Origin: Rhizobium sp. Q54
Lineage (GTDB): Bacteria; Pseudomonadota; Alphaproteobacteria; Micropepsales; Micropepsaceae
Length of the DNA stretch: 50,953 nt
Assembly: GCA_945860165.1 (NCBI GenBank)
Contig: CAMAPL010000017.1
Span: 1-50,953, forward strand
Direction of reading: 5' to 3'
The notes under the pieces are model-generated. The model did not search any database and was not told the DNA's origin. It saw nothing but the letters and a program-made list of their open reading frames with translations. Positions 34,482-44,657 of this stretch are shown piece after piece. A program made the position numbers and the translations under genes. Numbering within the stretch: position 1 is the first letter of the stretch; each line of letters starts with the position of its first letter.

Positions 34482-36755
34482 ATGGACGACGATTTCCGCA
34501 AGGCGGCCCTCGCCTATCACCGCCTACCGCGACCCGGCAAATTGTCGGTAGAAGCGACCAAGCGCATGGCTAATCAGCGCGACCTGGCGCTGGCCTATTC
34601 GCCCGGCGTCGCCGCCGCCTGCGAGGCCATTGTCGCCGATCCGGCCCAGGCGCGCGAACTGACGGCGCGCGGCAACCTGGTGGCGGTGATCACCAACGGC
34701 ACCGCCGTGCTGGGCCTGGGCAATATCGGCCCTCTGGCCTCCAAGCCGGTGATGGAGGGCAAAGCTGTCCTGTTCAAGAAATTCGCCGGCATCGATGTCT
34801 TCGACCTCGAAGTCGCCGAGCTCGACATCGACCGTTTTGTCGACATCGTCGCCGCGCTGGAGCCGACTTTTGGCGGCATCAACCTGGAAGACATCAAGGC
34901 GCCGGAGTGCTTCATCATCGAGAAGAAGCTGCGCGAGCGCATGAAGATTCCTGTCTTCCATGACGACCAGCACGGCACCGCCATCGTCTGCGCCGCCGCC
35001 ATCCGCAACGGGCTGGTGCTGCAGGGTAAGCAATTGCCCGATGCGAAGCTGGTGACCAGCGGCGCCGGCGCCGCGGCACTGGCCTGTGTCGACCTGCTGG
35101 TGGCGATGGGGCTTCCGATCGACAATGTCACCCTGACCGACATCAAGGGCGTGGTGCACAAGGATCGCGGCGACGAGATGCCGCCCAACATGGCGCGCTA
35201 TGCCCGCAAGACCGACGCCCGCACTTTGGGCGATGTGCTGGTCGGCGCCGATGTCTTTCTCGGCCTGTCCGCGCCCAATGTCCTCAAGCCCGAATGGCTG
35301 CCCCAGATGGCGCCCAAGCCGCTCATTCTGGCCCTGGCCAATCCCGACCCGGAAATTTTGCCGGAAATTGCCAAGGCGGCGCGCCCGGACGCCATTATCG
35401 CCACCGGACGCTCCGATTACGTCAACCAGGTCAACAACGTCCTGTGCTTTCCCTTTGTCTTTCGCGGCGCGCTGGATGTGGATGCCACCACCATCAACGA
35501 AGAGATGAAGGTCGCGGCGGTGGAAGCCATCGCGGCGCTGGCCCGCGCCGAGGCCAGCGATGTTGTGGCCCAGGCCTATGGCGGCTCCTCGCTGGGCTTT
35601 GGTCCCGATTACATCATTCCCAAGCCGTTCGATCCGCGCCTGATCCTGCACATCGCCCCCGCCGTGGCCCGCGCCGCGATGGAATCGGGCGTCGCCCGCC
35701 GCCCCATTGCCGACTTCGGCGCCTATGAGAACGAACTGGAGAAGTTCGTGTACCGCTCCGGCCAGCTGATGCGTCCGGTGTTCGACATCGCGCGCCAATC
35801 CCCGCGCAAGGTCGTCTATGCCGAGGGCGAGGAAGACCGCGTGCTGCGTGCGGTGCAAACGGTGGTGGACGAAGGCCTGGCCCAGCCGGTGCTGATCGGC
35901 CGCCGCGATGTGATCATCGAGAAGACCAAAAAACTGGGCCTGCGACTGGACTTCAACAAGCAGGTCCGCCTGCTGGACCCGCAGCAGGACAAGGATGTGT
36001 TCGGCCCACTGACCGAACGCTACCAGAAGCTGGTGGAACGCCGCGGCGTGCAGCCGGAATCTGCTGCCCGCTGGCTGGCCACCCGTCACGGCATCGCCGC
36101 CGCCATGCTGCTGGATACGGGCGAAGTGGATGCCGCCCTGTGCGGGGGCCTTGGCGACTGGACGCGGCAACTGGCCAATATCCTGCCCATCGTACCGCGC
36201 CTGCCCGGCGTCAGCAGGCTTTATTCACTGTCGGCACTGATCCTACCCAATGGCGCGCTGTTCTTCTGCGACACGCATGTGAACATCGATCCCAGCGCCG
36301 AGCAGATCGCGGAAATGACTCTGCTGGCGGCCAAGACGGTGCGGCGCTTCGGTCTCGCCCCCAAGGCGGCGTTGCTGTCGCATTCCAGCTTCGGCACCTC
36401 CCACTCGCCCAGCGCCATCAAGATGCGCAAGGCCATGACCCTGCTGCGCGCGGGGAACCCGGATTTCGAGATTGACGGCGAAATGCACGCCGATGCGGCG
36501 CTCAGCGAAATCCTGCGCTCTCGCATCGTATCAACCAGCCCGCTCACCAGTTCGGCCAACCTGCTGGTGATGCCGACCCTGGATGCCGCCAATATCGCGC
36601 TCACCCTGCTGTCGGCTGCCACCGAAGCCCTGCTGGTAGGGCCCTTACTGCTGGGCGTCGCCAAGCCCATGCATGTGATGGTGCCGTCGGTGACGGCGCG
36701 CGGGATCGTCAACATGACGGCGCTGGCCGTGGCCCAGGCCGCCTCCCAGTCCTGA
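34482..36755 (+). CDS. maeB: Malic enzyme MaeB (with C-terminal phosphotransacetylase-like domain)
   Basis: 757 aa from ATG 34482, the usual size of MaeB; the in-frame stretch upstream is not coding-like. The malic enzyme part (1-430) has [36 protein letters not shown] with the catalytic Lys in [12 protein letters not shown], the metal-binding [21 protein letters not shown], and a nucleotide-binding [16 protein letters not shown]. The C-terminal part (about 435-757) is the PTA_PTB domain ([40 protein letters not shown]), which lacks transacetylase activity in known members and helps regulate by acetyl-CoA. It converts malate to pyruvate with NADP. Divergent from gnd. Confidence 0.95.
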   Translation: MDDDFRKAALAYHRLPRPGKLSVEATKRMANQRDLALAYSPGVAAACEAIVADPAQARELTARGNLVAVITNGTAVLGLGNIGPLASKPVMEGKAVLFKKFAGIDVFDLEVAELDIDRFVDIVAALEPTFGGINLEDIKAPECFIIEKKLRERMKIPVFHDDQHGTAIVCAAAIRNGLVLQGKQLPDAKLVTSGAGAAALACVDLLVAMGLPIDNVTLTDIKGVVHKDRGDEMPPNMARYARKTDARTLGDVLVGADVFLGLSAPNVLKPEWLPQMAPKPLILALANPDPEILPEIAKAARPDAIIATGRSDYVNQVNNVLCFPFVFRGALDVDATTINEEMKVAAVEAIAALARAEASDVVAQAYGGSSLGFGPDYIIPKPFDPRLILHIAPAVARAAMESGVARRPIADFGAYENELEKFVYRSGQLMRPVFDIARQSPRKVVYAEGEEDRVLRAVQTVVDEGLAQPVLIGRRDVIIEKTKKLGLRLDFNKQVRLLDPQQDKDVFGPLTERYQKLVERRGVQPESAARWLATRHGIAAAMLLDTGEVDAALCGGLGDWTRQLANILPIVPRLPGVSRLYSLSALILPNGALFFCDTHVNIDPSAEQIAEMTLLAAKTVRRFGLAPKAALLSHSSFGTSHSPSAIKMRKAMTLLRAGNPDFEIDGEMHADAALSEILRSRIVSTSPLTSSANLLVMPTLDAANIALTLLSAATEALLVGPLLLGVAKPMHVMVPSVTARGIVNMTALAVAQAASQS

Positions 36756-36769
36756 GAGAAGAAGAAACG

Positions 36770-39280
36770 ATGGAAGTTCTGGACCTCAAAGCCATGGCCG
36801 AGCAGGCTGTACGCATTCACCAGCAGGGCGACCTGGTGGGCGCCGAAAAACTGTATCTGCAGATCCTGGATGCCGACCCCGGCCTGTTCGGCCCCCGTTA
36901 TTACATGGGACTGATCCGGCTGCAGCAGGGCCGCAGCGCCGAGGCGTGCGACTATTTGGGCGAGGCGCTGAAGATTTCCCCGGACAATCTGGGCGCGGTG
37001 ATGAATCACGGAATGGCGCTGCAGGGGGCGGGTCGCGCCGACGAGGCGCTGGAAACATTCGACCGGGCGCTGGAGATCCAGCCCAACATGCCCGAAGCGC
37101 TCTACAACCGCGGCGTGGTGTTGGCGGACATGCACCGTTTTGAACTGGCGGTGGAAAGCTACGACCGCGCCTTGGTGATGCGCCCCGAAATGATATCCGC
37201 GATCATCAACCGCGGCGTGGCGCTGTCGGCGATGAAGCAGCTGGACGATGCGCTGGCCAGCTATGACCGCGTACTGACGATGCAGCCCGGCAATGTCATG
37301 GCGATGAACAATCGCGGTCTGGCGCTCAGGGCGCTGCGGCGCCTGCCCGAAGCAGTACAGGCCTATGAGCAGGCGCTGTCGCTGAAGCCCGATTATACCG
37401 ACGCCCGCTACAATCTTGCCGTGGCGCTGCTGGACCAGAAACGCCCGGCCGAGGCCCTGGCGGCCTTCGAGAGCGTAATGGCCACGCGCGGCCAGGACGC
37501 CGAGCTGTTCAACAATCGCGGCGTGGCGCTGCTGGATCTGCAGCACCCTGCCGAAGCGCTGGCCAGTTTCGAACGCACCTTGGCGCTGGAGCCGCAATTC
37601 GCCGAAGCCTGGGGCAATCGCGGCCTGGCGCTGCGCGACCTGGTCCGTCACGAGGAAGCGCTGGCCAGCTTCGACATGCTGCTCACCATCATTCCGCGCC
37701 ATCCCGCCGCCCTGAACAATCGCGGCAATGTCCTGCGCGACATGCGGCATATCGACGAGGCCATCGAGAGCTATGGCCAGGCCCTGACGATCCGCCCCGA
37801 TTATACCGAGGCTGTGAGCAATCGCGCCAATGTCTGGTGGGCCGAGAAGCATGAATATGCCCCAGCACTGGCAGACATGAAGCGGGTGCTGCTGCTGGAC
37901 CCCGAACATCCCTATACGGCCGGCGAAATCCTGCACCTGAACATGTACGGCGCGGACTGGACGGACTATGCGGCACGGAAGATCGAACTGGAGGAAGGCA
38001 TCCGCTTCGGCCAGCGCGTGGCGCGGCCCTTCCTGTTCCAGGCGCTGGCGGAAAGCCCGGTGGACATGCAGGCCTGCTCGCGCATCTGGGCACGCGACAT
38101 GTATCCCGAAGTTGCGGGCAACCCACCCCACGACCGCGCGGCCCGCAAGAGCCACACGAAAATTCGCCTGGGCTATGTGTCCGGCGAATTCCGCGAGCAG
38201 GCGGTGCAAATCCTGATGGCGGGACTGTACGACCGGCACGACCGCGACAGGTTCGAGCTCATCGCCTTCGACAATGGCGTCAGTGACGGTAGCCCCCTGC
38301 GGGCGCGGCTGGAAAAGCGGTTCGACAAATGGATCGATATCAGCGCCCTGTCGGATGAAGACGCGGCGGCCAAAATCCGCGCCGAGGAAATCGACATCCT
38401 GGTCAATCTCAACGGCTATTTCGGCAAGGCGCGCATGAGCGTGTTCGCCCGGCGGCCCGCGCCCGTGCAGGTCAATTACCTGGGTTTCCCCGCCACCCTG
38501 GGGGCGCCCTATATGGATTATATCGTCGCCGACAAAGTCGTGATCCCCGACGACGAGCAGCGTTTTTACGACGAAAAAGTGACGATCCTTCCCGGTTGTT
38601 ACCTGGCGAATGACGACAAGGGCCGCGCCATCGGCGATGCACCGAGCCGCGCCGAGGCCGGTTTGCCGGACAAGGGCTTCGTCTTCTGCAATTTCAACAA
38701 TGCCTACAAACTGACCCCCGACACTTTCGCGGGCTGGATGCGCATTCTCAAACAGGTGGACGGCAGCGTGCTGTGGCTGCTGGAAAGCTACGCGCCTTTC
38801 GTGGACAATGTCCGCGCGGCGGCGCAAAAGCATGCCGTGGACGGCGGGCGCATTATCTTCGCGCCCAACAAGCCGCCGGCGGAGCATCTGGCGCGGCTTG
38901 GACTGGCCGACCTGTCGCTCGACAGCCTGCCCTACAATGCCCACACCACGGCCGGCGACGCCCTGTGGGCCGGTGTGCCGATCCTGACCCGGCGCGGCAG
39001 CACCTTTGTCGGCCGCGTCGCCGCCAGCCTTTTGCTGAATGCGGGATTACCCGAACTAGTGACCGAGAATCAGGCCGACTATGAAGCGCAAGCGGTCAAG
39101 CTGGCCACTGACGCCAGGCTGCTCAAGAGCTTGCGCGACAAGGTCATCAAGAAGCGCGACAAGGGCGAGTTGTTCGACACTGCCCGCTTCACGCGGCACA
39201 TGGAAGCCGCCTATCAACAGATGTGGCAGCGCTGGCTGGCAGGCGAAGGGCCGGAGGGGTTTGCCGTAAAGGCGGACTGA
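36770..39280 (+). CDS. TPR protein with SPINDLY/GT41-type glycosyltransferase domain (copy 1, 11 TPRs)
   Basis: 836 aa, 14 bp after maeB. Residues 4-380 comprise eleven 34-residue TPRs (for example AVMNHGMALQGAGRADEALE and AWGNRGLALRDLVRHEEALA). The C-terminal half is a GT41 (O-GlcNAc transferase/SPY) domain: KIRLGYVSGEFREQAVQILM, VLVNLNGYFG-like EIDILVNLNGYFGKARM, RRPAPVQVNYLGFPATLG, FCNFNNAYKLTPDTFAGWMR with the uridine-phosphate Lys, and LDSLPYNAHTTAGDALWAG. Such enzymes move sugar from a nucleotide donor onto protein Ser/Thr; in bacteria, flagellins are known targets for related proteins. The acceptor here is unknown. GAAGAAG precedes the ATG. Confidence 0.88.
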   Translation: MEVLDLKAMAEQAVRIHQQGDLVGAEKLYLQILDADPGLFGPRYYMGLIRLQQGRSAEACDYLGEALKISPDNLGAVMNHGMALQGAGRADEALETFDRALEIQPNMPEALYNRGVVLADMHRFELAVESYDRALVMRPEMISAIINRGVALSAMKQLDDALASYDRVLTMQPGNVMAMNNRGLALRALRRLPEAVQAYEQALSLKPDYTDARYNLAVALLDQKRPAEALAAFESVMATRGQDAELFNNRGVALLDLQHPAEALASFERTLALEPQFAEAWGNRGLALRDLVRHEEALASFDMLLTIIPRHPAALNNRGNVLRDMRHIDEAIESYGQALTIRPDYTEAVSNRANVWWAEKHEYAPALADMKRVLLLDPEHPYTAGEILHLNMYGADWTDYAARKIELEEGIRFGQRVARPFLFQALAESPVDMQACSRIWARDMYPEVAGNPPHDRAARKSHTKIRLGYVSGEFREQAVQILMAGLYDRHDRDRFELIAFDNGVSDGSPLRARLEKRFDKWIDISALSDEDAAAKIRAEEIDILVNLNGYFGKARMSVFARRPAPVQVNYLGFPATLGAPYMDYIVADKVVIPDDEQRFYDEKVTILPGCYLANDDKGRAIGDAPSRAEAGLPDKGFVFCNFNNAYKLTPDTFAGWMRILKQVDGSVLWLLESYAPFVDNVRAAAQKHAVDGGRIIFAPNKPPAEHLARLGLADLSLDSLPYNAHTTAGDALWAGVPILTRRGSTFVGRVAASLLLNAGLPELVTENQADYEAQAVKLATDARLLKSLRDKVIKKRDKGELFDTARFTRHMEAAYQQMWQRWLAGEGPEGFAVKAD

Positions 39281-39289
39281 GCCAAGCCG

Positions 39290-41380
39290 ATGGACCTCAA
39301 GGCCATGGCCGAAGAAGCCGTCCGCATCCATCAGCAGGGCGATCTGGCCGGGGCCGAGAGACTCTATCTGCATATCCTGGATGCCGACCCCAGCCTGTTC
39401 GGGCCGCGCTATTATATGGGCCTGCTTCGGCTGCAGCAGGGCCGCAGCACCGAGGCGTGCGACCATCTCGGCGCGGCGCTGCTTATATCGCCGGACAATG
39501 TCGGCGCCCGTTACAATCTCGGCCTGGCGCTGATGGGCCTTCAGCGGGCGCAGGAAGCCCTGGCGGCATTCGACAGCGTGATCGCCGCCGGCGTCGGTGA
39601 TGCCAAACTCTTCAACCATCGCGGCGTGGCGCTGTGGAACCTGAAGCGCCCGGCCGAGGCGCTGGCCAGCTTCGAACGGGCCCTGGGAAGCGAGCCACAG
39701 TTTGCCGAAGCCTGGGGCAATCGCGGCCTGGCGCTGCGCGATCTGGCACGGCACGAAAAAGCCCTGGCCTGCTTCGATCACCTTCTGGGGCTCGCACCGC
39801 ACAATGCTGTTGCCTGGAACTGCCGTGGTAATGTCCTGCGCGATCTGAAACGCTTTGACGAGGCCATCGAGAGTTACTCTCAGGCGATCGAAATTCACTC
39901 CGGTTACGCCGAGGCTTTGAACAATCGCGGCTATGTCTGGTGGGCCGAGAAGCATGCCTATGCCCCGGCGCTGGCCGACCTGGAGCGGGCCATGGCGCTG
40001 GACCCCGAGCATCCCTATGCGCGGGGTGAAATCGCGCACCTGAAGATGGTTGGCGCGGACTGGTCGGATTACGCGACGCAGAAGGGGATAATTGAATCCG
40101 GCGTGCGCTCCGGCCAGCGGGTGGCGCGGCCCTTCATATTCCAGGCAGTATCGGAAAGCCCCGCCGACCTGCAAGCCTGTTCGCGCATCTGGGCGCGGGA
40201 CATGGTTCTGGAAATTCCGGCTGCTCCCCACGACCGCGCGGCGCGCAAGGATCACAGGAAAATCCGCCTGGGCTATGTCTCGGGCGAATTCCGCGAGCAG
40301 GCGACACAGATCCTGATGGCCGGTCTTTACGACCGGCACGACCGCGAGCGGTTTGAACTCATCGCCCTCGACAATGGCGCCAACGACAACAGCGTCCTGC
40401 GGGCGCGGCTGGAAAAGGCATTCGGCACATGGATCGACATCGCCGCACTGTCGGATGAAGAAGCTGCGGCCCGCATCCGCGTGGAAGAGATCGACATTCT
40501 GGTCAATCTCAACGGCTATTTCGGCAAGCCACGCATGGGGGTATTCGCGCGGCGGCCCGCGCCGGTGCAGGTCAACTATCTGGGTTTTCCTGCCACCTTG
40601 GGCGCTGCCTGCATGGATTACATCATCGCCGACAAGATCGTGATCCCCGACGGTGAACAGCAGTTTTATGACGAAAAGGTCGTCACCCTGCCCGGCTGCT
40701 ATCAGGCCAACGACAATAACGGCCGCGCCATCGCCGACGCGCCAAGCCGTGCCGAAGCCGGGCTGCCCGACAAGGGGTTCGTCTTCTGCAACTTCAACAA
40801 TGCCTACAAGCTGACGCCCGACACCTTTGCGGGCTGGATGCGGATTTTGAAACAGGTCGACGGCAGCGTGCTGTGGCTCCTGGAAAGCCAGCCGCCGTTC
40901 GCGGCCAATATTCGCGCCGCGGCACAACAACACGGCGTGGAAGGCGCGCGCATCATCTTCGCCCCCGACCGCGCGCCGGCGGATCACCTAGCGCGGCTGG
41001 GACTGGCCGACCTGTTCCTCGACAGTCTGCCCTACAATGCCCATACCACCGCCAGCGACGCACTGTGGGCAGGGCTGCCGCTACTGACCCGGCGCGGCAG
41101 CGCCTTTGCCGGCCGCGTTGCGACCAGCGCGCTGCTCGCGGCGGGGCTGCCCGAACTGGTAACCGGGAGCCAGGACGATTATGAAGCGCAGGCGGTCCGG
41201 CTGGCCGGTGACGCCGGGCTGCTAAAGAGCTTGCGCGACCGGCTTAAACAGAACCGTGGCAGTTGCGAACTGTTCGACACCGACCTGTTTCGCCGCCGCA
41301 TAGAGGCCGCCTATGAACAGATGTGGCAGTGCTGGCTGGCGGGCGAAGCGCCCCAGGCTTTTGCTGTGAAGGCGGACTGA
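39290..41380 (+). CDS. TPR protein with SPINDLY/GT41-type glycosyltransferase domain (copy 2, 7 TPRs)
   Basis: 696 aa, starting 9 bp after copy 1. Very similar to copy 1 over its whole length except that four TPRs (about 140 residues) are absent: the first two repeats match copy 1, then the alignment resumes at the later repeats (AWGNRGLALRDLARHEKALA). The GT41 domain has KIRLGYVSGEFREQATQILM, DILVNLNGYFGKPRMGVFAR, RRPAPVQVNYLGFPATLGAA, NFNNAYKLTPDTFAGWMRIL and LDSLPYNAHTTASDALWAG. The difference in TPR number would change the length of the groove that selects the acceptor. Likely co-transcribed with copies 1 and 3. Confidence 0.88.
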   Translation: MDLKAMAEEAVRIHQQGDLAGAERLYLHILDADPSLFGPRYYMGLLRLQQGRSTEACDHLGAALLISPDNVGARYNLGLALMGLQRAQEALAAFDSVIAAGVGDAKLFNHRGVALWNLKRPAEALASFERALGSEPQFAEAWGNRGLALRDLARHEKALACFDHLLGLAPHNAVAWNCRGNVLRDLKRFDEAIESYSQAIEIHSGYAEALNNRGYVWWAEKHAYAPALADLERAMALDPEHPYARGEIAHLKMVGADWSDYATQKGIIESGVRSGQRVARPFIFQAVSESPADLQACSRIWARDMVLEIPAAPHDRAARKDHRKIRLGYVSGEFREQATQILMAGLYDRHDRERFELIALDNGANDNSVLRARLEKAFGTWIDIAALSDEEAAARIRVEEIDILVNLNGYFGKPRMGVFARRPAPVQVNYLGFPATLGAACMDYIIADKIVIPDGEQQFYDEKVVTLPGCYQANDNNGRAIADAPSRAEAGLPDKGFVFCNFNNAYKLTPDTFAGWMRILKQVDGSVLWLLESQPPFAANIRAAAQQHGVEGARIIFAPDRAPADHLARLGLADLFLDSLPYNAHTTASDALWAGLPLLTRRGSAFAGRVATSALLAAGLPELVTGSQDDYEAQAVRLAGDAGLLKSLRDRLKQNRGSCELFDTDLFRRRIEAAYEQMWQCWLAGEAPQAFAVKAD

Positions 41381-41381
41381 C

Positions 41382-43364
41382 ATGGACCTCCACGCCTTGG
41401 GCCGCCAGGCCATCACACTTCACCAGCAGGGCCGCCTGGCCGAAGCGGAAGCGCTTTACCGGAAAATTCTCGAGCTCGACGCCAGCGTCTTTCCCGCACT
41501 CTATTTGTTGGGAATGTTGCGGCTGCAGCAGGGCGACAGTGGCGAAGCCGTCCAGCTGATCGGCCGGGCGCTGGCGATCAATCCAGACGATCCCGCCGCG
41601 CTGCTGCATTACGGCCTGGCCCTGCTGGGTCAGAACCGCTTCGCCGAAGCCGCTGCCAGTTTCGACAGTCTTCTGGCCGCCCATCCCGGCGAACCGGCGG
41701 CGCTGATGGGCCGGGGCGCGGCCCTGCGGGCGCTGGGCCGGCACGCCGCGGCGCTGGCGGATCATGAATCGGTGCTGGCGGTGGACGCGCGCAATGCCGA
41801 TGCCTGGGCCGGCCGTGCCGTATTGCTCCGGCACATGCGGCGGATTGACGAAGCGCTGGAGAGTTTTAACCAGGCCATCGCGCTGGTGCCGGGCTTCACC
41901 GACGCCCTGCAAAATCGCGGCGACCTGCATTGGAGCGAGCGACGGGACCATGACGCCGCCGTGGCCGATCTGGAAAAAGCGCTGGCGCTGGAACCGGAGC
42001 GCGGCCTGCTGCGCGGCAGCCTGCTGCATCTGAAGATGTTCGCTGGCGACTGGACAAAATTCGACCGCGACGTCGCGCTGGTTCACGAAGGCGTCCGCGC
42101 CGGGCAACTGGTGATCCATCCCTTTGCCTACCAGGCCCTTGTGGAAAGCCCCGCCGACAGCCAGGCCTGTTCACGCCTCTACGGCCAGGGCCGCTACCCG
42201 GCGCAGACATCCCAGCCCATCGCCGCATCGGCGCGTGAAAAAATCCGCATCGGCTATGTCTCGGGCGACTTCCGCGAACAGGCGGTGGGCCTGTTGATGG
42301 CCGGCTTGTACGAACAGCATGACAAGGACCGGTTCGAGATTGTCGCCTTCAATACCGGCGACGCAAGCCACGACGATATCCGCCAGCGCGCAGTGGCAGC
42401 GTTCGACCGCTTCATCGACATCGCCCAACTGTCCGACAGCGCGGCAGCGGATCGCATCCGCCGCGAGGGCATCGACATACTGGTGACCCTGAACGGTTAT
42501 TTCGGCGCCGAGGGACTGAGCATATTCGCCCATCGTCCCGCCCCTGTGCAGGTCAGCTATATGGGCTTTCCCGCCACGTTGGGCCTGCCCTATATCGATT
42601 ACATCCTGGCCGACCGCATTGTCATTCCCGAAGGCGAACGCCGCTTCTATGACGAGCAGGTGGTCTGGCTGCCGGAAAGTTATTGGGTGAACGACTCCCG
42701 GCGCGAGATCGCCGGCGCAGTCCCTAGCCGAGCGGATTGCGGCCTGCCCGCGGATGGGTTTGTCTTCTGCAATTTCAACAGCAGCTACAAGCTCACCCCC
42801 GAAACCTTCGCCTCCTGGATGCGCGTCCTGAGCCAAGTGCCCAGCAGCGTGTTGTGGCTGCTGGCCGGCAACAACCCACATCTGGCGGACAATCTGCGCC
42901 GCGAGGCCAAGGACGCGGGCGTGGCGGGAGAGCGGCTCGTCTTCGCGCCACTCGCTTCGTCCGCGCAGCATCTGGCGCGCCTGCAACTGGCCGGCCTGTC
43001 GCTCGACAACCTGCCCTACAATGCCCACACCACCGCCGCCGACGTATTATGGGCGGGCGTGCCGATCGTGACCTGCCGCGGCACCACCTGGCCGGGACGG
43101 GTTGCCGCCAGCCTGCTGAAAGCCATCGGGCTACCGGAACTGATTTGCGAGACTATCGCCGATACCGAAGCACTGGCGGTGCATCTGGCGCAGGAGCCGG
43201 ACAGGCTGCGCGCGGTCAAGGACAAGCTGGCGGAAAACCGCCTGACCACACCGCTGTTCAACACCGCCCGCTTTGCCCGCCATATGGAGGCGGCGTATGC
43301 GGAAATGATCGCGCGCCATCGCCGCGGCGAAGCGCCGGCGCATTTCGCAGTACCGGCTCTTTGA
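41382..43364 (+). CDS. TPR protein with SPINDLY/GT41-type glycosyltransferase domain (copy 3, 6 TPRs)
   Basis: 660 aa, starting 1 base after the stop of copy 2. Six TPRs (residues about 1-205, beginning MDLHALGRQAITLHQQGRLA). The GT41 domain is more diverged: KIRIGYVSGDFREQAVGLLM, DILVTLNGYFGAEGLSIFAH, HRPAPVQVSYMGFPATLGLP (closer to the family consensus than RRPAPVQV), NFNSSYKLTPETFASWMRVL and LDNLPYNAHTTAADVLWAG. It ends the tandem triplet. A substrate change relative to copies 1 and 2 is plausible. Confidence 0.88.
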   Translation: MDLHALGRQAITLHQQGRLAEAEALYRKILELDASVFPALYLLGMLRLQQGDSGEAVQLIGRALAINPDDPAALLHYGLALLGQNRFAEAAASFDSLLAAHPGEPAALMGRGAALRALGRHAAALADHESVLAVDARNADAWAGRAVLLRHMRRIDEALESFNQAIALVPGFTDALQNRGDLHWSERRDHDAAVADLEKALALEPERGLLRGSLLHLKMFAGDWTKFDRDVALVHEGVRAGQLVIHPFAYQALVESPADSQACSRLYGQGRYPAQTSQPIAASAREKIRIGYVSGDFREQAVGLLMAGLYEQHDKDRFEIVAFNTGDASHDDIRQRAVAAFDRFIDIAQLSDSAAADRIRREGIDILVTLNGYFGAEGLSIFAHRPAPVQVSYMGFPATLGLPYIDYILADRIVIPEGERRFYDEQVVWLPESYWVNDSRREIAGAVPSRADCGLPADGFVFCNFNSSYKLTPETFASWMRVLSQVPSSVLWLLAGNNPHLADNLRREAKDAGVAGERLVFAPLASSAQHLARLQLAGLSLDNLPYNAHTTAADVLWAGVPIVTCRGTTWPGRVAASLLKAIGLPELICETIADTEALAVHLAQEPDRLRAVKDKLAENRLTTPLFNTARFARHMEAAYAEMIARHRRGEAPAHFAVPAL

Positions 43365-43392
43365 ATGCGCCTCCGCGGCAGGCCGCTACGGC

Positions 43393-43908
43393 TTAGCGAA
43401 TAAATTGATCCACGAAATCCGCGCCCAGCCCGACCTTGGTATAATGGGCGCGGCAGAGATCGATCTTGGTGAAAACATCCTCATAGCCCAAAACCGCGCC
43501 GTCGGGATCGACATAGATCATAACGCCGTTGACCTGGAACAGGGTGATCATTTCTTCCACGTCTTCATCCACCACCAATGTGTGGGTCTCTCCGGGCGCC
43601 TCATAGACATAGCCGCCTTCCTGCGCCACCCAGTCATGCTCCAGATAGCGCCAGCGGCCCTTGATGACATAGCCATGCACCGGCTGGGGATGGCGGTGGC
43701 GCGACAGCACGCCAGACTTGCGCACCTTGAGCAGGTTCATCCAGTAGCCGCGCGAGGCGCACAGGCATAGCGGGCGGAACCAGACATTCTCGCCCTGCGG
43801 CACCCAGACACGATCATCCTCGGGGATCACCGACGGGATCACCAGCTCCGGCGGCGATTCCTTGGGCTGGGGATGGCGATAGGCGATGCGGGAATTGTCC
43901 TGGGCCAT
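43393..43908 (-). CDS. Cupin protein of the 2,4'-dihydroxyacetophenone dioxygenase family
   Basis: 171 aa from ATG 43908 with GAAGGAG upstream. A single cupin: WMNLLKVRKSGVLSRHRHPQ, then PVHGYVIKGRWRYLEHDWVA, then EGGYVYEAPGETHTLVVDED. The two-His entry (SRHRHPQPVH) and the later His (ETHTL) supply the metal site. The known family member cleaves a C-C bond of an aryl ketone with Fe; most members have unknown substrates. It follows an SDR gene by 11 bp on the same strand, so the pair probably act in one pathway. Confidence 0.75.
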   Translation of the reverse strand: MAQDNSRIAYRHPQPKESPPELVIPSVIPEDDRVWVPQGENVWFRPLCLCASRGYWMNLLKVRKSGVLSRHRHPQPVHGYVIKGRWRYLEHDWVAQEGGYVYEAPGETHTLVVDEDVEEMITLFQVNGVMIYVDPDGAVLGYEDVFTKIDLCRAHYTKVGLGADFVDQFIR

Positions 43909-43919
43909 GCGGGCTCCTT

Positions 43920-44621
43920 CTATTTCGCGATATAGCCGCCATCCACCGGCAGCACCGTGCCGGTGATAAAGCCGGCGGCGTCGGAACACAGAAACACCAC
44001 CGCGCCACCAATGTCTTCCGGTTTTCCCCAACGCCCGAACGGGGTGCGGGCGATGATGGCGTCGGAACGGTCCTTGTCCGCCATGGCCGCCCTGGTGAGA
44101 TCGGTTTCGATCCAGCCCGGCGCGATGGCATTGACGCGAATGGCCGGCGCCCAGGCGACCGCCAGCGACTTGGTCAGCTGCACCACGGCGCCCTTGGAGG
44201 CGGTATAGGCCGGCGTCAGCGGCGCGCCGAAGAAGGACCAGAGCGAGGCGGTATTGACGATGGCGCCGCCGCGCTTTTCCAGCAGCGGTTTCGCCGCCAT
44301 GCACATGCGCATGGTGCCGGTGAGATTGACGTCGATCACCTTCTGGAAACCGGCGATGGAGAATTCCTTGCCTTCGCGCAGTATGGTTCCGGCGCAATTG
44401 ACCAACGCATCCAGCCGCGTGACGGAACCCATGAGGTGTGCGACTTCCGCGTCGCTGGTGACGTCCAGACACACGGCCCTGAGATGGTCCTGTGACGGAA
44501 CCGACGCGACCTCATCGGTGGTCAGCCCGGTGACGGTGACGCCATAGCCAGCGGCCAGCATGGCCTGGGCGATACCCCAGCCAATCCCCCGCGCGCCGCC
44601 CGTAATCAGGACCTGTTTCAT
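43920..44621 (-). CDS. Short-chain dehydrogenase/reductase
   Basis: 233 aa from ATG 44621. Motifs: ITGGARGIGWGIA (about 6-18), CLDVTSD (about 50), NCAGTIL (about 75), TASLWSFFGAPLTPAYTASK with Ser, Tyr and Lys of the catalytic set (about 122-141), and APGWIETDLT (about 165). The end GGAVVFLCSDAAGFITGTVL followed by PVDGGY is typical. It is first in a two-gene unit with the cupin. Substrate unknown. It is the last chromosomal gene before the integrated element. Confidence 0.88.
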   Translation of the reverse strand: MKQVLITGGARGIGWGIAQAMLAAGYGVTVTGLTTDEVASVPSQDHLRAVCLDVTSDAEVAHLMGSVTRLDALVNCAGTILREGKEFSIAGFQKVIDVNLTGTMRMCMAAKPLLEKRGGAIVNTASLWSFFGAPLTPAYTASKGAVVQLTKSLAVAWAPAIRVNAIAPGWIETDLTRAAMADKDRSDAIIARTPFGRWGKPEDIGGAVVFLCSDAAGFITGTVLPVDGGYIAK

Positions 44622-44657
44622 ACGGGCACTGTAAGACACTGATTTCAGGGGGGAAAG

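Noticed and set aside
36221-40987. Very long open frames on the minus strand (up to about 900 codons) opposite maeB and the TPR-GT41 genes
   Set aside because: They mirror the codon structure of the highly GC-rich plus-strand genes, have no recognisable domain, and the plus-strand genes have clear family motifs throughout.
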